Assembly: GCA_012295275.1 (NCBI GenBank)
Contig: CM022667.1
Location: 2,293,001-2,354,500, forward strand
Direction: 5' to 3'
Source: Chrysomallon squamiferum
Taxonomy: Eukaryota; Mollusca; Gastropoda; Neomphalida; Peltospiridae
Length of the DNA: 61,500 bases
Part shown: in pieces, positions 26,366 to 39,552 of the stretch
Position numbering within the stretch: position 1 is the first letter of the stretch
Layout of the letters: every line of letters begins with the position of its first letter
Translations under genes and position numbers: made by a program
Notes under the pieces: model-generated
Database searches by the model: none
Told to the model about the DNA's origin: nothing
Seen by the model: the letters and a program-made list of their open reading frames with translations, nothing else

Positions 26366-26939
26366 TCTGTATAGCAATTTTCGAACATACCAAATTCAAC
26401 ATTACATTACAAACAGTGTTGTAAATGCTGTCCCACGGATCGAACGGTTGTCCGTTGGTTTCGGAAAACTCTTTTAACATTTGTTCTATCTCTGGAGCGC
26501 ATTTTTCTTCCAGCCTTTCTAACCCCGAACCATACATTTTCAAAGACTTCAGGACCTCCTTCCTCAGAAAGGCTAGTTTGGGCGTGTACGTCTGCCAAAC
26601 GATTGAATGTTTGTTTCTGCCCGACTGCACGGTTCTGTACATGGCCGGTCTTCCAGCCACATCCGAACCTCGGCGCAAAAGAGCTTCGCAGATGCTGTCG
26701 TAGTCGTTCAGGACAAGAATCTCTTCGTTATAAAGTCTAATTCTGAACACAGGCCCCAGTTTATTGGCCCATTCAGAGAGGACGATGTGGCATTTTGTCA
26801 TATCGAGGTTCCAAGCGTTTCCAAGCAGTGGGATCCTGTAAGGGGCGGCTGGGATGTGTCTGTATTTCTGGCGAGAAATGTAAAGGTAGACGGCGACAAG
26901 GATGCCCGCCGTCACACATAACGTCGTTTCCAGGGCCAT
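21350..26939 (-). CDS. microsomal cytochrome P450, CYP2-clan type
   Basis: Seven exons on the minus strand are 26939-26391, 26060-25974, 25744-25574, 25012-24889, 23420-23155, 22209-22085 and 21560-21350. With these borders every junction is in phase and the product is 510 residues, normal for the family. An N-terminal membrane anchor (residues ~4-22) is followed by a Pro-rich hinge ([13 protein letters not shown]). Also visible are the IDLLPW block in exon 3, the I-helix AGTDTT across exons 4/5, the K-helix ELLR (ExxR) in exon 5, FNPARF in exon 6 and the haem loop [10 protein letters not shown] with the cysteine ligand in exon 7. Oddly, the C-helix WxxxR tryptophan seems replaced by leucine (KLAFLRK). 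The left border of exon 2 is the least certain, because an open frame continues further upstream. It is a haem monooxygenase of the endoplasmic reticulum; the substrate is unknown. Confidence 0.88.
22190..22445. repeat. three-copy ~80-bp repeat containing the exon-6 acceptor of the P450
   Basis: On the plus strand ATACACCTAAAACAACCATA followed by AAAACT occurs at about 22203, 22284 and 22363, each followed by a CATATGCATGTACAGAACTTG-like phrase. The leftmost copy is the real 3' splice site of the sixth P450 exon (minus-strand TTTTAG|GTGTAT). The other two lie inside the upstream intron as near-identical acceptor look-alikes. Confidence 0.85.
22940..23165. repeat. tandem repeat containing copies of the exon-5 donor of the P450
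   Basis: The true exon end and donor (minus strand CGAATATGACT|GTATGTATAA) lie at 23155. A near copy, with plus-strand TTTTATACATACAGTCATAT followed by TCACAGGAA, lies at about 23015-23042, and a mutated copy (ACTCATATTCACAGGAA) at about 23069-23085. Around them the phrase ACATTCTAAATTGTAAGTT also repeats. The last coding bases and the donor were duplicated into the intron. Confidence 0.8.
23451..23810. repeat. 75-bp tandem duplication with (TG)n and (TA)n arrays
   Basis: The unit AGTGTCTGARGATTTTGAAT, GCAAATATTCAGTCTTACAA plus a TG array occurs at about 23451 and 23526. It is followed by a long TA/TATG-rich stretch to about 23800. It lies in the intron just 5' (gene sense) of P450 exon 5. 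Confidence 0.9.
25105..25153. repeat. (TAA)n microsatellite in a P450 intron
   Basis: A pure TAA array of about 16 units lies between exons 3 and 4 of the P450. Confidence 0.95.
26294..26359. repeat. (CT)n microsatellite beside the P450 exon-1 donor
   Basis: About 33 CT units lie roughly 30 bp inside the first intron on the 3' side of the donor. Read on the minus strand they give an Arg-Glu run that continues the exon-1 frame; this is intron, not protein. Confidence 0.95.
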
Positions 26940-27382
26940 CAAGACGTAGCGGTGATAAAATACTGGAATAAATTATTTAAAAATTGATATAATCATTATC
27001 AACAAAAACAAAAATAATACAGTAATAAAATATTTTATATCTTCATAGCCCACCTAATTCCTTATATAGAGGCATGAAAATAAATTGTTATTAATGTTGG
27101 TTTTGTTCTTGTTCTAGTTGTTGTTGTTGCAATTACTATTATTTGTTTATTTATTCAGCTTCACCCTTTATTCAGACCCTATTGTTTATTTTCCTCATGT
27201 TACATAAATTTACATTGTTGTTGTTATAATTACTACTATTTGTGTATTTACATATTTATTTTCTCTCTTTATTCAGATAATTATTGATTTGATTATTATT
27301 ATTATTATTATTTTTTTTAATATAACTTTTCCTCTTTTTACATAATGATTATATTAAAACGTAATAATTTTATGTTATAACC

Positions 27383-27385
<3 letters not shown>

Positions 27386-27468
<83 letters not shown>
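27386..27468. repeat. (GA)n microsatellite
   Basis: A pure GA array of about 41 units lies some 450 bp upstream of the P450 start codon. Confidence 0.97.
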
Positions 27469-27470
<2 letters not shown>

Positions 27471-28774
27471 CAAATTTCCCGCACATTTTTACATTTGACC
27501 TACGTTCACAGACGAATAATTCTTACCTTATTTCCGGGTTCGACACGATGCGACTTGTTAGCAAAACGTCGGTGTATATCCTCGAAAAACTCTACACATG
27601 GATATTACATAATCCACAACTGAATCATTTTTAGCCACATTACTTCTCCGCTCCATGAAAGGTTGTTATAATCGCTGTGTAAATCACAAAAATATATATA
27701 TATACATTTTTTTTTTTTTTAAATGTTAACTGCGATTAACATGCTGATACACACCAGTCAGTATTTCTCCGATAAGACGAACGCGCCGCAGTTCCAGACG
27801 ACAGATGTCCACTGAATCAAGACAGATTTACGTAAGACTTTTTGAAATTACATGTGAGAAAATGCACGCACATGTATTAGGAGAGCACTGCGACCTACGC
27901 TTAGCCGCTAGGCCGGTATATTAGGTTACTGTGAAGGTCATTCAGTCCTTTATTGAGAAAAACATTCACTGAAGGTCACAGATAACAAGGACGGACGATA
28001 CTCTTGACTGTATACACATTTCACACGCACACCATGCACACCCAGAATTATTGTTATTCAGGGTACTGTGCAGTTGCTTTAATATTTAAATAAATGAACA
28101 CAATAAAATTATAAAACGTAGTGGGTTTAAAAAAAAAAAAAAAAAATTAAGAGGCTGTTTTTGTCAAGGAAGGAAATCAAATCAAGAAAACAAAACAATA
28201 ATAAATAAATAAATAAAAATAAAGAAGAAAAATGGTACAATTTAAAATAAACGCAAAATTAATAAGATATTATTTGTTATTTGTATTAATAATAAGTTTC
28301 TGTTCTTTAATAAATAATAATAATAATATAATATAGTTTAGTAAGAAAATAATCAGAAATTAAATTAACTGATTAAATCAACGAAAATAAAGTAATAAGT
28401 TATCTGTAAGAAAAAGTAGTCAATGCATTAATCACAAATAATAAAAAATAAATAAAAAATAAAAATATTGTACGACAATTAATACATTATGTCATTCGGG
28501 ATACAGCAGTTACAAGCAGGATAAAAATATTTTGATGTGTCATGCTGACATTTTATTAAATAAAACTGATAGTAAATAAATAAACATTCGTATACATATA
28601 TAAGTGCGTTATCATTTTATCATTCACGTAAAAGCTTGTGCGGGTTTTAGCTCCCTAGATAAAAGTTGAGTAGCGTACTGAGTAACCATTTTTGTTACGA
28701 CAGCTGGCCGTATTTGTCATAAAGCCATGAATTTTAAATTATATTTAACAAAATGAAACATTAGTTTATCTTCT

Positions 28775-28990
28775 TACTTAGTCTCAAAATGTTTCACAAT
28801 CTAGTTTAAAATAATTACCAATGTGGCTGTCGAAAATGTTTCACAATGTGTAACTTGAAATTATTTCACGGTGTATTTTGAAAATGTTTCATAATGCGGT
28901 ATGAAAATGTTTGACATTGTAGTCTGATATCGTTTCAACTAAGAATAGTTTGTAAATGTTTCACGTTGTAGTCAGAACGTCTCGCAGTTA
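28775..28990. repeat. degenerate ~28-bp tandem repeat
   Basis: The phrase GAAAATGTTTCACAATGTRG recurs about seven times with substitutions (CACAAT, CACGGT, CATAAT, GACATT and so on), spaced about 25-45 bp. Confidence 0.55.
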
Positions 28991-29354
28991 ATATCTGTGT
29001 TTACAACGAATTTTTTAAATAAAAAAAAAAAAAAAAAAAAAATAAAAAAAATGTCATATGAAGATTTTTTTAAAAAATAAAGTTATTATTCCATTAACCT
29101 TCTTTTATCATGTATCAGTTGGTAACGTGGTCGATATTTTAAAATGTTTACTAATTTATTTGCAGTTTTGTGCAGGTAATTGTTAATAATGTTAATTTGA
29201 ATAAATCAAAATAAGACAACTTTTTCCTATACAAAAGTAGAACAGATACGTTTGTATCTGTGATGTGCGTCTTAAATGATACGAAGCAATAGCCTAAAAT
29301 AATATAGTCTGCGTATTTCCAAACTGTTTTATGTATTTTATTTATCTGTTAATG

Positions 29355-29392
<38 letters not shown>

Positions 29393-30543
29393 TTTTTTAT
29401 TTATTTTTTATTATTATTATTATTATTTTTTTTTAATGTTTCCAGTCTTAATGAATAAGAAAGCCCGATTTTCGTCTAACATCGGAAATACATGTTATAA
29501 ATTGTAGGTTCGTAACTTTCCGATGACCTCTTCATTCCGGTTGTCAAGAGGTAAAATAATGGCATTCAAATGTTTTATAACATTTTTAGGAATGATATGG
29601 CCCACAATAAAATTAAATTATAATTATGCATCACAATGATAGCATTATATTTTTAAATTTTTATTATTCTTTTACTATTTATTTCGTTTTATTTATTTAT
29701 TTATTTATTTTATTTTATTTTTTTTTTATTTTTATTTTTGATCGAAAAATGGCCGAAATGGAAGGTAAAAATAACAATACTGCACTTTTATTTTTATTTA
29801 TTTCACAGATACCGTTTACTTGCTAATTAGAATAAATAAATAAATTTACAAGCTAAATAAATAAATTAATTAATGTAATGAATAAGCTTATTTAAGTATG
29901 TAAAACAATTTTTAAATAATAGAAAGAAAGAAAGACAAACGAACCTGATATAGTATCTTAATTTTACTTTATTCTAAATTAATACGTCTTTAAATATATA
30001 AGGACAATTCACAAAAGCAGTGAATTTATGTATAAAATATTTCAGATTATACAATACAGAAAAAATATATAAATTATTTGTTCTTCCTTTACAGAATGTA
30101 AGAATTAATTTTAAAAACTACAAATTGCTATTTTTTTAATTATAATGAACGTTTTTCATTTATTATTGTTTTTCTTATTTTTGTCTTTTCTACTTTTCTA
30201 GTTGTATATAAAGATTAACAGATCCTAAATATGTAATAAAAAAGGACAAACACACACACACATACATACATATGCACACATTAAAATATATATACATGCA
30301 TTGCTTATACAATTATATATATCTATATATATAGATAGATAGATAGATGTGTGTGTGTGTGTGTGTATACACACATACACAGAGCTCAGGAAAGGAGGAA
30401 AGTCCCAGTTCATTACAAAATAAAACCAATAATAACAATAATAATAATAATAATGATTATAAAAAACAATATTATTATAATAAAGAATCAGGAATTGAGA
30501 GAGACAGACAGTGAGAGAGTATACAAACTGATGTACATGATGT

Positions 30544-30704
30544 CCAATTTTTTTTTCTGAATTGTGCATGTTATGTAAGAACGATTTTTTACATCAACAG
30601 AAGACAAACAAAATCCATCACAACTACAGTTACAGCTTTCGATAATTTCTGTTCTCTTCATTTTTAAGAACAAGTCTTTCAAGAATTCATCCTCCAAAGT
30701 TCTC
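30544..30704 (-). other. candidate alternative terminal exon
   Basis: A T-rich tract ending in ACAG is followed by an open frame (minus strand, starting RTLEDEFLKDLFLKMKR and containing a Cys-rich CNCSC segment) of about 70 codons to a stop. Its phase 0 entry would fit the phase 0 donor of the coiled-coil gene's exon 13, so it could replace exon 14. There is no transcript evidence, and chance cannot be excluded. Confidence 0.25.
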
Positions 30705-31129
30705 TGTAAAAAAAAAAAAAAAAAAAAAAAATGTTTTCAGCCCATACAAGAAGGTATGAATAAAAAAAAGTGATCTTGCTTTTAAAGTGAAGGTGTTTGT
30801 TTTATTTTTTAGTTTTTTTATTCCAGTTTTGTACTTTAAAAATATATTAGTATATTAACAAAAATTATTATTATGTATAATAAAACTTTTTAAGTTTATT
30901 TTAATGTATTTAATTCTTAATTAAACAATAATCATTTTTACAAAACAAATAATAATGGTTTTTTTTCTTTGAATCTGTTAAATTAGTAAAATAAAAAATA
31001 ACATTTTCCTAGTATTTTTCGTAGAGAGAGATTCAGAGGCAGATGGATATAAATATGTTTTTATGTGTTTATATACAAATATACAGAGAGAAAGGAAGAT
31101 ATAGACATCCATATAATTGAAAAAAGTAT

Positions 31130-31362
31130 TACCATCATCATCATTATCGTTGTCTTCTCATTATTATTATTATTATCATTATCATTATTATTCTTATGTT
31201 ATTATTTTCAGTTATTATTATCATTATCATTGCTGTCATTATCATCATCATCATCATTATTATCATCATCTCATTGTTATTACCATTATCATTATCATTA
31301 TCAGTTATTATTATCATCATCATCATCATCATCATCAGTTATCAACATCATCATCACTATAA
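31130..31362. repeat. imperfect (ATT/ATC)n trinucleotide tract
   Basis: About 230 bp of mixed ATT, ATC and GTT triplets lie just downstream of the coiled-coil gene's stop codon. They produce spurious Ile/Met/Tyr/His frames on both strands. Confidence 0.9.
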
Positions 31363-31377
31363 ATTACTAGTACTACT

Positions 31378-34300
31378 TTAAAGCTGAGGGAGGGTCGATC
31401 TCGTGCCCTTTTCGTTTTGAGAAGAAACGTTTTGAGAAGCACTGAATCCCTGACGTCTGTTCTGTTCATCACTCCCTTCTGGACCTCTGCCAGAGGCCGT
31501 GCTGTCAGCTTCTGAGTAGAGGCCAGACTGCTGGGGCTTCAGAAGTTCTTTAGCCTCTATGGATATCTTCCTCACTTTCTCAGAAATCAGGTACGAGGGT
31601 GACGGGGATGAGGGAGACAACTCGTCTGATTTCTTGGGTGGGTCACTGTCTGAGGACAAAACGTCCGACAGTTCGAATGTGACACTTTTCCTACGTGTCG
31701 GCAGAGAATCAACAGTTTCATTTGATGACTGTGGAGATTTATGTTTAAGTTGCTGAAAAAAAAAAAAAAAAGAGAGAGAGAGAAAATAAATGAAGTATAC
31801 ATATATAAAAGAAAGATGAAAGGTATAAATTAATACCACCAACAAACATACATGTAACTTATATAATAAGTACATACTACATTTACCAACATACATACAT
31901 CATAATATTAACAAACATTTTTTTGTAAGATTTGTTTTAATTTGTTATTTCAGTTTCTGTTATTTCAGTAACATAAATACCTAATGCACATGGTTAGATG
32001 AGAAGTGTCTTAAGACTTGGGTACTATGGATTTGGGGCCCAGGCAGTCCACATATTTAATTATCACATAGACACACAAGTCATATATATATATATATAAC
32101 TGAAATTTCAGAGAGAATTTATTATCAGTGTCAAGATCAAAGTACCTGCAATGACATGTTTGTTCCATACTGTTTGAATAGATTCGTTTCAGAAGGTGGG
32201 TCATCTGATGTATAGTACAGTTTCTGCTTCTCCTCATTCCCGATTTCCGTGTGAATTGCTGGAGGTATTCTTTCAAAGGAATCTAGAACTGTGAAATCTG
32301 TGCTGGGACGAGAAAGGCTTGATTTTTCCTTGCTCGAATACACAGGTTTCGTGTGGGGGCCAAGTTTTCCTACTCTGGGCGATTGCACTCTGGGTGTTTC
32401 TCTCTGATGTTGGAAAGAAAGAAGGGTTTTTTTAATTAAAAAAATTTAATATTAATTCTTAAATCAGTCGATAACTTCTTACTCTCATTTTCTCTCCATC
32501 CTCTCATTCTCTTTTCTGTCTCGCCCCTTTCTCTCTTTGTTTTCTCTCTCTCTCTCTCTCTGTCTCTCTTTCACACATCAGCATATACATACACACTTGC
32601 AAAACAAGTTTCAGAAAAAATTTATAATGTATCTGTTTGTATGTGTTTATGTGAGTAGGCAAAAAAATTTAAGAGTAAAACAAATTATTGAATTTGGAAT
32701 GTATACAATCGATTCATGCAAGTTCCATTTATAGGGAAATAAAATCTGATGGACATGAAATACATGTGCAAACTTTGCAAAAGAAGTGATTTGTGAAAAA
32801 AGCCATTAATGCACACTTGCATTGACCCAGGTTTCCATGCCAATGCAACCATGTTCTGACAGTTAAAATTATTGCCTGTGTCAGTGACAGAGGATTTGAA
32901 TTCAGTTCTAGCTTGCTTTGACCCCCAATGTCTTTTATATGGAATAATGTTAAGTGCAACATTTCAATCAATAATGGATATTCAGAAAATAATGATGAAA
33001 ATATCATTAGACCCTTAAACTGTTTTGATTAAGAAGATTAGACATTTGTATTTATTAACCACACACACACACACACACACGCATGCATGCATAACCTATT
33101 CACAAAGATGAGCATGTTTTTTTATTTATTTACTGTTACTTTATTGAATGTAATAACATTTTCATAAACTGAGAAACAAGAAAGTGTTGTCAGAAAGTGA
33201 TATTATCTAAGGAAAGTACATAACAAATTTATTTTTGAAACCTTAAATCTCATATTTATCTCATGTTGATCCTCAGACAAAAAACCTATAAGAAGAAAAA
33301 GAAGATAATTGTTATAATGTTAAAATAGTTAGCTATGATAAAAAATAATTAATCAGAAAATTCAGTAATAAAAGACAATTTAAAAAAGGAAAAAGATTAA
33401 AAAATAATAATAATAAAGGAAAAAGAATACAATAAATAATTAACATTCAAGAAATAGATTAAAGAATAACAAATAATTACTTACTGAAACTATGGTTATA
33501 TAAAGCAAGATAAAGAAAAATAATATAAATAATGTGTTATCATACTACAATTTGTTTTAACCCATTGACTTAACTTAAAAGGCTGAATAACGCACACACA
33601 CACAAAAACACACATAGTGATGCACACATATATAACACATATACAGTGACACACACACACCTCCAATGATACACACACACAACTACAATGAAGTACACAC
33701 AAACCAGAAGCAGTGTCAGAGGATACTTCTACAGGTGAGAAACGCCCTGAATGTTGTTTCTCAGACAGAAGATGATGATGATATGTATGATGATGGGGAT
33801 GCTGTTGCTGCTGTCTTATATAGCTTCTGCTTTCTTCTGAAAAGGAAAATTTAGTTGCTGACGTAAAACGAGTGTGTGTCACATCTTTTTGTTTATGGTA
33901 GAACTGGTCTGCTGAGGTCCAGAGGTGTTTCAGCTGTTGTTGTTGGCGAGGAAGCATCAGATCCTTCAGTTTCTCAAGTTCAGTCAAGTTTTCAGCTATA
34001 GTCTGGAACTTCTTCTCATGGTCACTCTCGTGATCATGCTGGGCAGTGACTTCTGCTCGTAATTTGATCATCTGCGACATCAGCTTCTGATTCATTTCAA
34101 TCGACTGAGCCTGATGCAGAAGAAAAAACAACACTGTTACGAGATTTCAAAAATGTAGCAGAACTGTGATGTCAGATTATAAGAGTTTGAAATGTAACAA
34201 ATGTTATAATAAAATGAATAACAATATTACAAGGTTGAAATGTAACACCATAAAATAACATAAAATACTGATATCAGATTATAAGAGTTTAAAATGTAAC

Positions 34301-37022
34301 AAAAGTTGTAATTTAATAAAAACAATAATACATCAGATTATAAGAGTTTGAAATGTAACAGTTATAATAACAATAATACTAACATCAGATTATAAGAGTT
34401 TTGTGACTAAAAATTATTTAAAACATAATGTAAAAATAAAGAATTAAAAATTATCATAGGACTTAAACAGGGCTTATTTAATAAAAGAATAAATTAAAAA
34501 TAGATATGAGAATATTTTAATTTGTTATATTTAAATACTATGAGAATATTTTAATGTGTTATATTTAAATACTGTGAACGTATTTTAATGTGTTTCATTT
34601 AAATACTACAACAATATTTTAGTGTTATATTTACATACAATAAGAGTAATGTCTTATATTTAAATATTATAAGAGTAATGCATTTTATTTAAATGCAATG
34701 AGAATAATGTGTTGTATTTAAATACTATGACAGTATTATGTTATAAATACCATAAGAGTATTTTAATGTTATATATTGACCATATTTTAATATATATTTA
34801 ATTATAGTGAGAGTAATGTGTTATACTAAAAGTACATTAATGTGTTACATTCAAATATACAATGATATAGTATAATAGTACATTGGTGTGTTATATTTAA
34901 ATACTGTAAGAGTAATATGTGATCTTATCAGTCGCGTTCTCAGATTTTTAATCTGAGCCATGTCCATATCTTGATGTTATATTCAAATTCTATGAGAGTA
35001 CATTGATGTGTTATATTTATATAATATGTGAATACATTGATGTTATATTTAATTACTCTGAGAGTATACTGATGTGTTATATTTAAATACTATGTGAGTA
35101 CATTGATGTGTTATATTTAAATACTGTAAGAGTAATACGTTATTTTACCAGTCTCATTCTCAGATTTTTAATCTGAACCATATCCATATCTTTCCTCTCT
35201 CTCATATATTCAATGTCACTGTTAGTTTTACTCAGCATCTTCTTTATTGCTATGTTTTGCTGAAATAAAAAATGTTTAAACAAACATTTTAGTACATTTA
35301 AAAAAAAAAAAAAAAAAAAAAATCCATCCAATGATGCTCAGGACATTATTAAGCAAGTAAAAAATTTTGTTGTATGATTATATGAAGAATAATAATATAT
35401 AAAAAAAAAATTATTTGATTGTGTAGACTAAAAAAATTAATAATGTTTCATGCTTTAACAAAAAAGAAGAAATTATTTGTGTCTTGACTTATTTTTTATA
35501 TTTTCTCATTAGTTGAAATCTGTTTTGGAATTATTAATGAATTTGTTTCAGACAAATAATTTTTTAAAGTATAAAACGGTGATATGTTTTAGACAATTAT
35601 TCTTTTGTTGTTGTACTTCATTATTAATTAAAATTAAATGATTAAAATATTTAAAAATATTAAATGTGTTTACTGCTTCATAGCTCTCCATTTTTTGGTG
35701 TGTTTCAGTCAGTGTAGTAAATCTATTTGATGCAACAGCCATCATGATTTCAAACTGCTTTCTGCCATTTTGTAATGCTAAATAAATATTTAAAAAAAAA
35801 AAAAAAAGAATAAATAAATGTATTAAATTAAATAAAAATAAAAATAATAATAGGACCATTATTTCAATGAGCTATGTTCACAGTGTTTGTGTGGTTGTTT
35901 ACTATAAAGGGTTCATAATATTTTACAATTTTTATTATTACCTTTTATTTTTTTATTTTTTTATATATATATTTTTGAAACAAAAATAAATACATAATCC
36001 AAATTTTTATCAAAATGGGAATTGGATAGGTTACAATTTTCAGTGTTACTGGGTGATTTGACATGAAGTGACCAACTAAATTTAAAAAAAAAAACTTTTA
36101 TGCTATAAATGATAATAGCATAAAGTAAAACATGCAGCAGTATAAATAATAAATAACACAAATTAAGCCAGCCTACTGTATAAACAATAATAAATAACAC
36201 AAACTAAGCCAATCTACTGTATAAACAATAATAAATAACACAAACTAAGCCAGCCTACTGTATAAATAATAATAAATAAATAATTTCAACATTTATAACT
36301 TCCACAAACCAGATTTCATGGCCACTGCTTTCACCCAAGTACTAGCTTCCTGCAGGACCAAATGAACCCGCGACGCAGCTGTATCCCACAATTCCTTACA
36401 ATTCATTAATGATGGTTCTGAAAACATGAATAAATTAATTAACAAAAAACTATTTTAATTAACAGACATTTAACCTTACAAAAGAAACCTTAGATAGTTT
36501 CCTATTCCAACATGACCTCCTTTTTTTTCTTCTTATGAAAATCAAAATTTCAAAAATTACTGCTGCTAATTAATTTATTTATTTATATTGCCATTTAAAA
36601 CATTTTAAAACTCACCTCCAATAACAATGATTCGTGGAATGTTTTCCTCAGAGAATCTACAAAATACAGAAAAAGTTTTTTTGATTCTTTTTGGTTTGTT
36701 TGTTATTCAAAATGTCCACATCAAGACTGAATAATAAAAAGCTGAAACCTCTTATATTATAATCTGTAAATATGTTTGTGTGTGCATGTGTGTGTATGTG
36801 TCTGTGTGTGTGTGTGTGTGGTGTTTATGGATGTGTCTGTAATGTTTGTTGCATCAATGATTAGTGTGTGTTTGTGTCTCTGTTGTGTGTACATGTGTAT
36901 GTGTTAGTATGTGTGGATGATATGTATGTGTGTTGTGGTTTTATACGTCTGTGTTTTTGTTGTGGCTGTTTTGTGTCCACTGTGTGTGTGTGTGTTTTGT
37001 ATGTTTGTTGTGTCTGTGTTAA

Positions 37023-37061
<39 letters not shown>

Positions 37062-37263
37062 TCAGACCATAACATTTTCTACAACTTACTTACGTTCTTA
37101 AAAATTTAATTTTTGACAAAACTTCCTGACCAATGGATGCCAAGTGTTCAGCTCTTTTCTGAAAATGTTCAAAACTGTCACTGTAAAAGTAAAAACAATA
37201 TTCTAGTGATAATGTTTAGTAGTGTACAAATTAAAACAGAAATGGAAAAAAAAAAAATATATA

Positions 37264-37296
<33 letters not shown>

Positions 37297-38818
37297 ATAA
37301 AAAACACCACACACATATATTTTCTTAAATTATTAAGTAATACAGACATTTCATGAATAGGCATCAACTTCAGAATCAAATCTATAAATTTTATTTCAAC
37401 AGTTATAAGGTAAGTCTGAATATAACTGTTTAGGAATTTTTTATTTGTTTTGTAAGTATACATACAGACACTTGCACAAACACACAGATACACATGCACA
37501 CACACACAACAAACCTCAATGCACTTTGAAAGTGAAGACAGTCTCTTAACTTTTCTGAAATCCAAAATCTCTTAATAACAATGCCTTTTTTGTTTTCTTT
37601 CTTTTTTTGTCTTTTTGTCTTTTTTAAAATCATCCTCATCAAAAATACCTCATTTTTACGTAACCTATAATAACATGTTGAAAAAAATTAATTTATATTT
37701 TATAAATTTATGTTTTATTAAATGTAATCGCTCACGCTATTATTTTATCAGCTTTCTTAACTTCTTCAGCTTCTTTCTGTTTTGATTCTTCTTCAGTTGT
37801 AAAAAGTTCCTAATGAAAAATCAATTTAAAATAATTATAATAATTATACCAAGAATGACTATGCTGTCCTATTGAAAAAAAAAAAATCAATATATGACAA
37901 TCATAATAGTTATACAGTTATGATTGTGTTATCCTAATGCAAAATCAGTTTAAGGCATTTGTAATTATGATAATTGTACCAATTATTATTACCATCATTA
38001 GGTTAAATAAATAAATGAATAAAATTCTATACCTGAAACCAAAAGAAAAATTATAAATCTTTTTTTTCCCCTTTTTTTCAGTTGCCATAATAAAAATATA
38101 TACTAAGAATTAACTGATGTGACAACATTTAAAATCTAATAAAACAAACACTTAATATAATTATGATCTAAATGATATTACCTAAATTCTAAATTTTAAT
38201 TATTCTGGCAGAATCATAGGTAGATATTAAAATAATTTTCAAATGTCTTGCATATCAGCACTTCATGAAATAACAAAAAATTATCATCATCTTTAGCTAT
38301 GTACCAATTCTTTTTTGCACTAACAAAAATCCAATCAAAGGCTGATTTCCATAAATAAATAAATAATCCAGAAACTACAGCAGGAAATAACTAGTATGTT
38401 TCCATTCAAAATGTAATGAAGCAAATATTTGGACATAATGAAGATCTAAATTATAATAGTGTTGGTATTATCACAGTACTTTGTGAAATAACAAAACATT
38501 ATTATATATATCTCACACAGACAGACACATACATGAATACAGATACAATTATGCATATTCCTGGTACAAATCTATTCTTAAATACATACACACAATGTGC
38601 ACACACACACACACACAAACACAACATACCAGTTCTCTTTGTTCGCACAAAATCCAGTCATACAAATCTGATAATGCCAGCTCTCTGTCATGTACATCTG
38701 GAATTTCAATGGAATCTTTTTGCTTCAGAAGAATATCACTTTCCTGAAAGAATAACCATAACACATACAGTTTTTAGTCATAAGTGAATGTATATCTATC
38801 TATCTATCTGTCTATTTA

Positions 38819-38851
<33 letters not shown>

Positions 38852-38969
38852 ATAGTTTAATATTTTCATCAAAAGAAATACTGTGTTATATATCCTCATC
38901 CTTTTGTTCCATTTATTCTAATTGTTCTGTGATGGAGGAAAAGAATAACTAACTAACTAACTAACTAAA

Positions 38970-39032
<63 letters not shown>

Positions 39033-39254
39033 ACATATTTTTAAAGACTAAAATTTCACCTCTTCTCTTGCATCTGCTGCCTCTCCCTCTTCATCAAAGC
39101 CTCCAACATTTAGAATCTATAATTAACAATTATATATGTTATTAAATAGATACGTTTAAGTGAACCCTGACAGAAAGACATAGGAAAACATATACAGATA
39201 TATTATTCTTCTAAAACAGGTAAGACACATACATTCATACATAATATAATATGC

Positions 39255-39287
<33 letters not shown>

Positions 39288-39521
39288 CAAAACATACATT
39301 CATGCATACATTATGCATATGTAAAAATGCACATAACAGACATACACACATAAACGTAGATGTTCGCACACATACACAAACACACACACAGACAGACACA
39401 GATAAACACATACACATGCAGACAAACAGATACACAGACACTCCCAACACAAACATAAAACACAAACTTTTAACTGTACAATTTACAAACTTAAAATCCA
39501 TTCTTACGAAATTTAAAAAAA

Positions 39522-39552
<31 letters not shown>

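Larger units (their letters stand above)
26940..31377. other. intergenic region upstream of P450 and downstream of the coiled-coil gene
   Basis: The P450 promoter should lie just right of 26939. No TATA box stands out. The interval has a (GA)n array at 27386-27468, a (TTTA)n tract at 29352-29390 and short AT-rich repeats. A short degenerate phrase at 27885-27925, minus-strand GGCCTAGCGGCTAAGCG then GTCGCAGTGC, could be the tRNA-like head of a SINE. Only one candidate exon was found (30544-30704). Confidence 0.45.

Noticed and set aside
26260-26390. Arg-Glu run as part of the P450
   Set aside because: It is readthrough of the exon-1 donor into a (CT)n intron repeat; the 510-residue spliced product is complete without it.
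32729-33007. 92-codon minus-strand ORF between exons 12 and 13 of the coiled-coil gene
   Set aside because: It has no plausible splice sites in phase and no compositional similarity to the adjacent exons.
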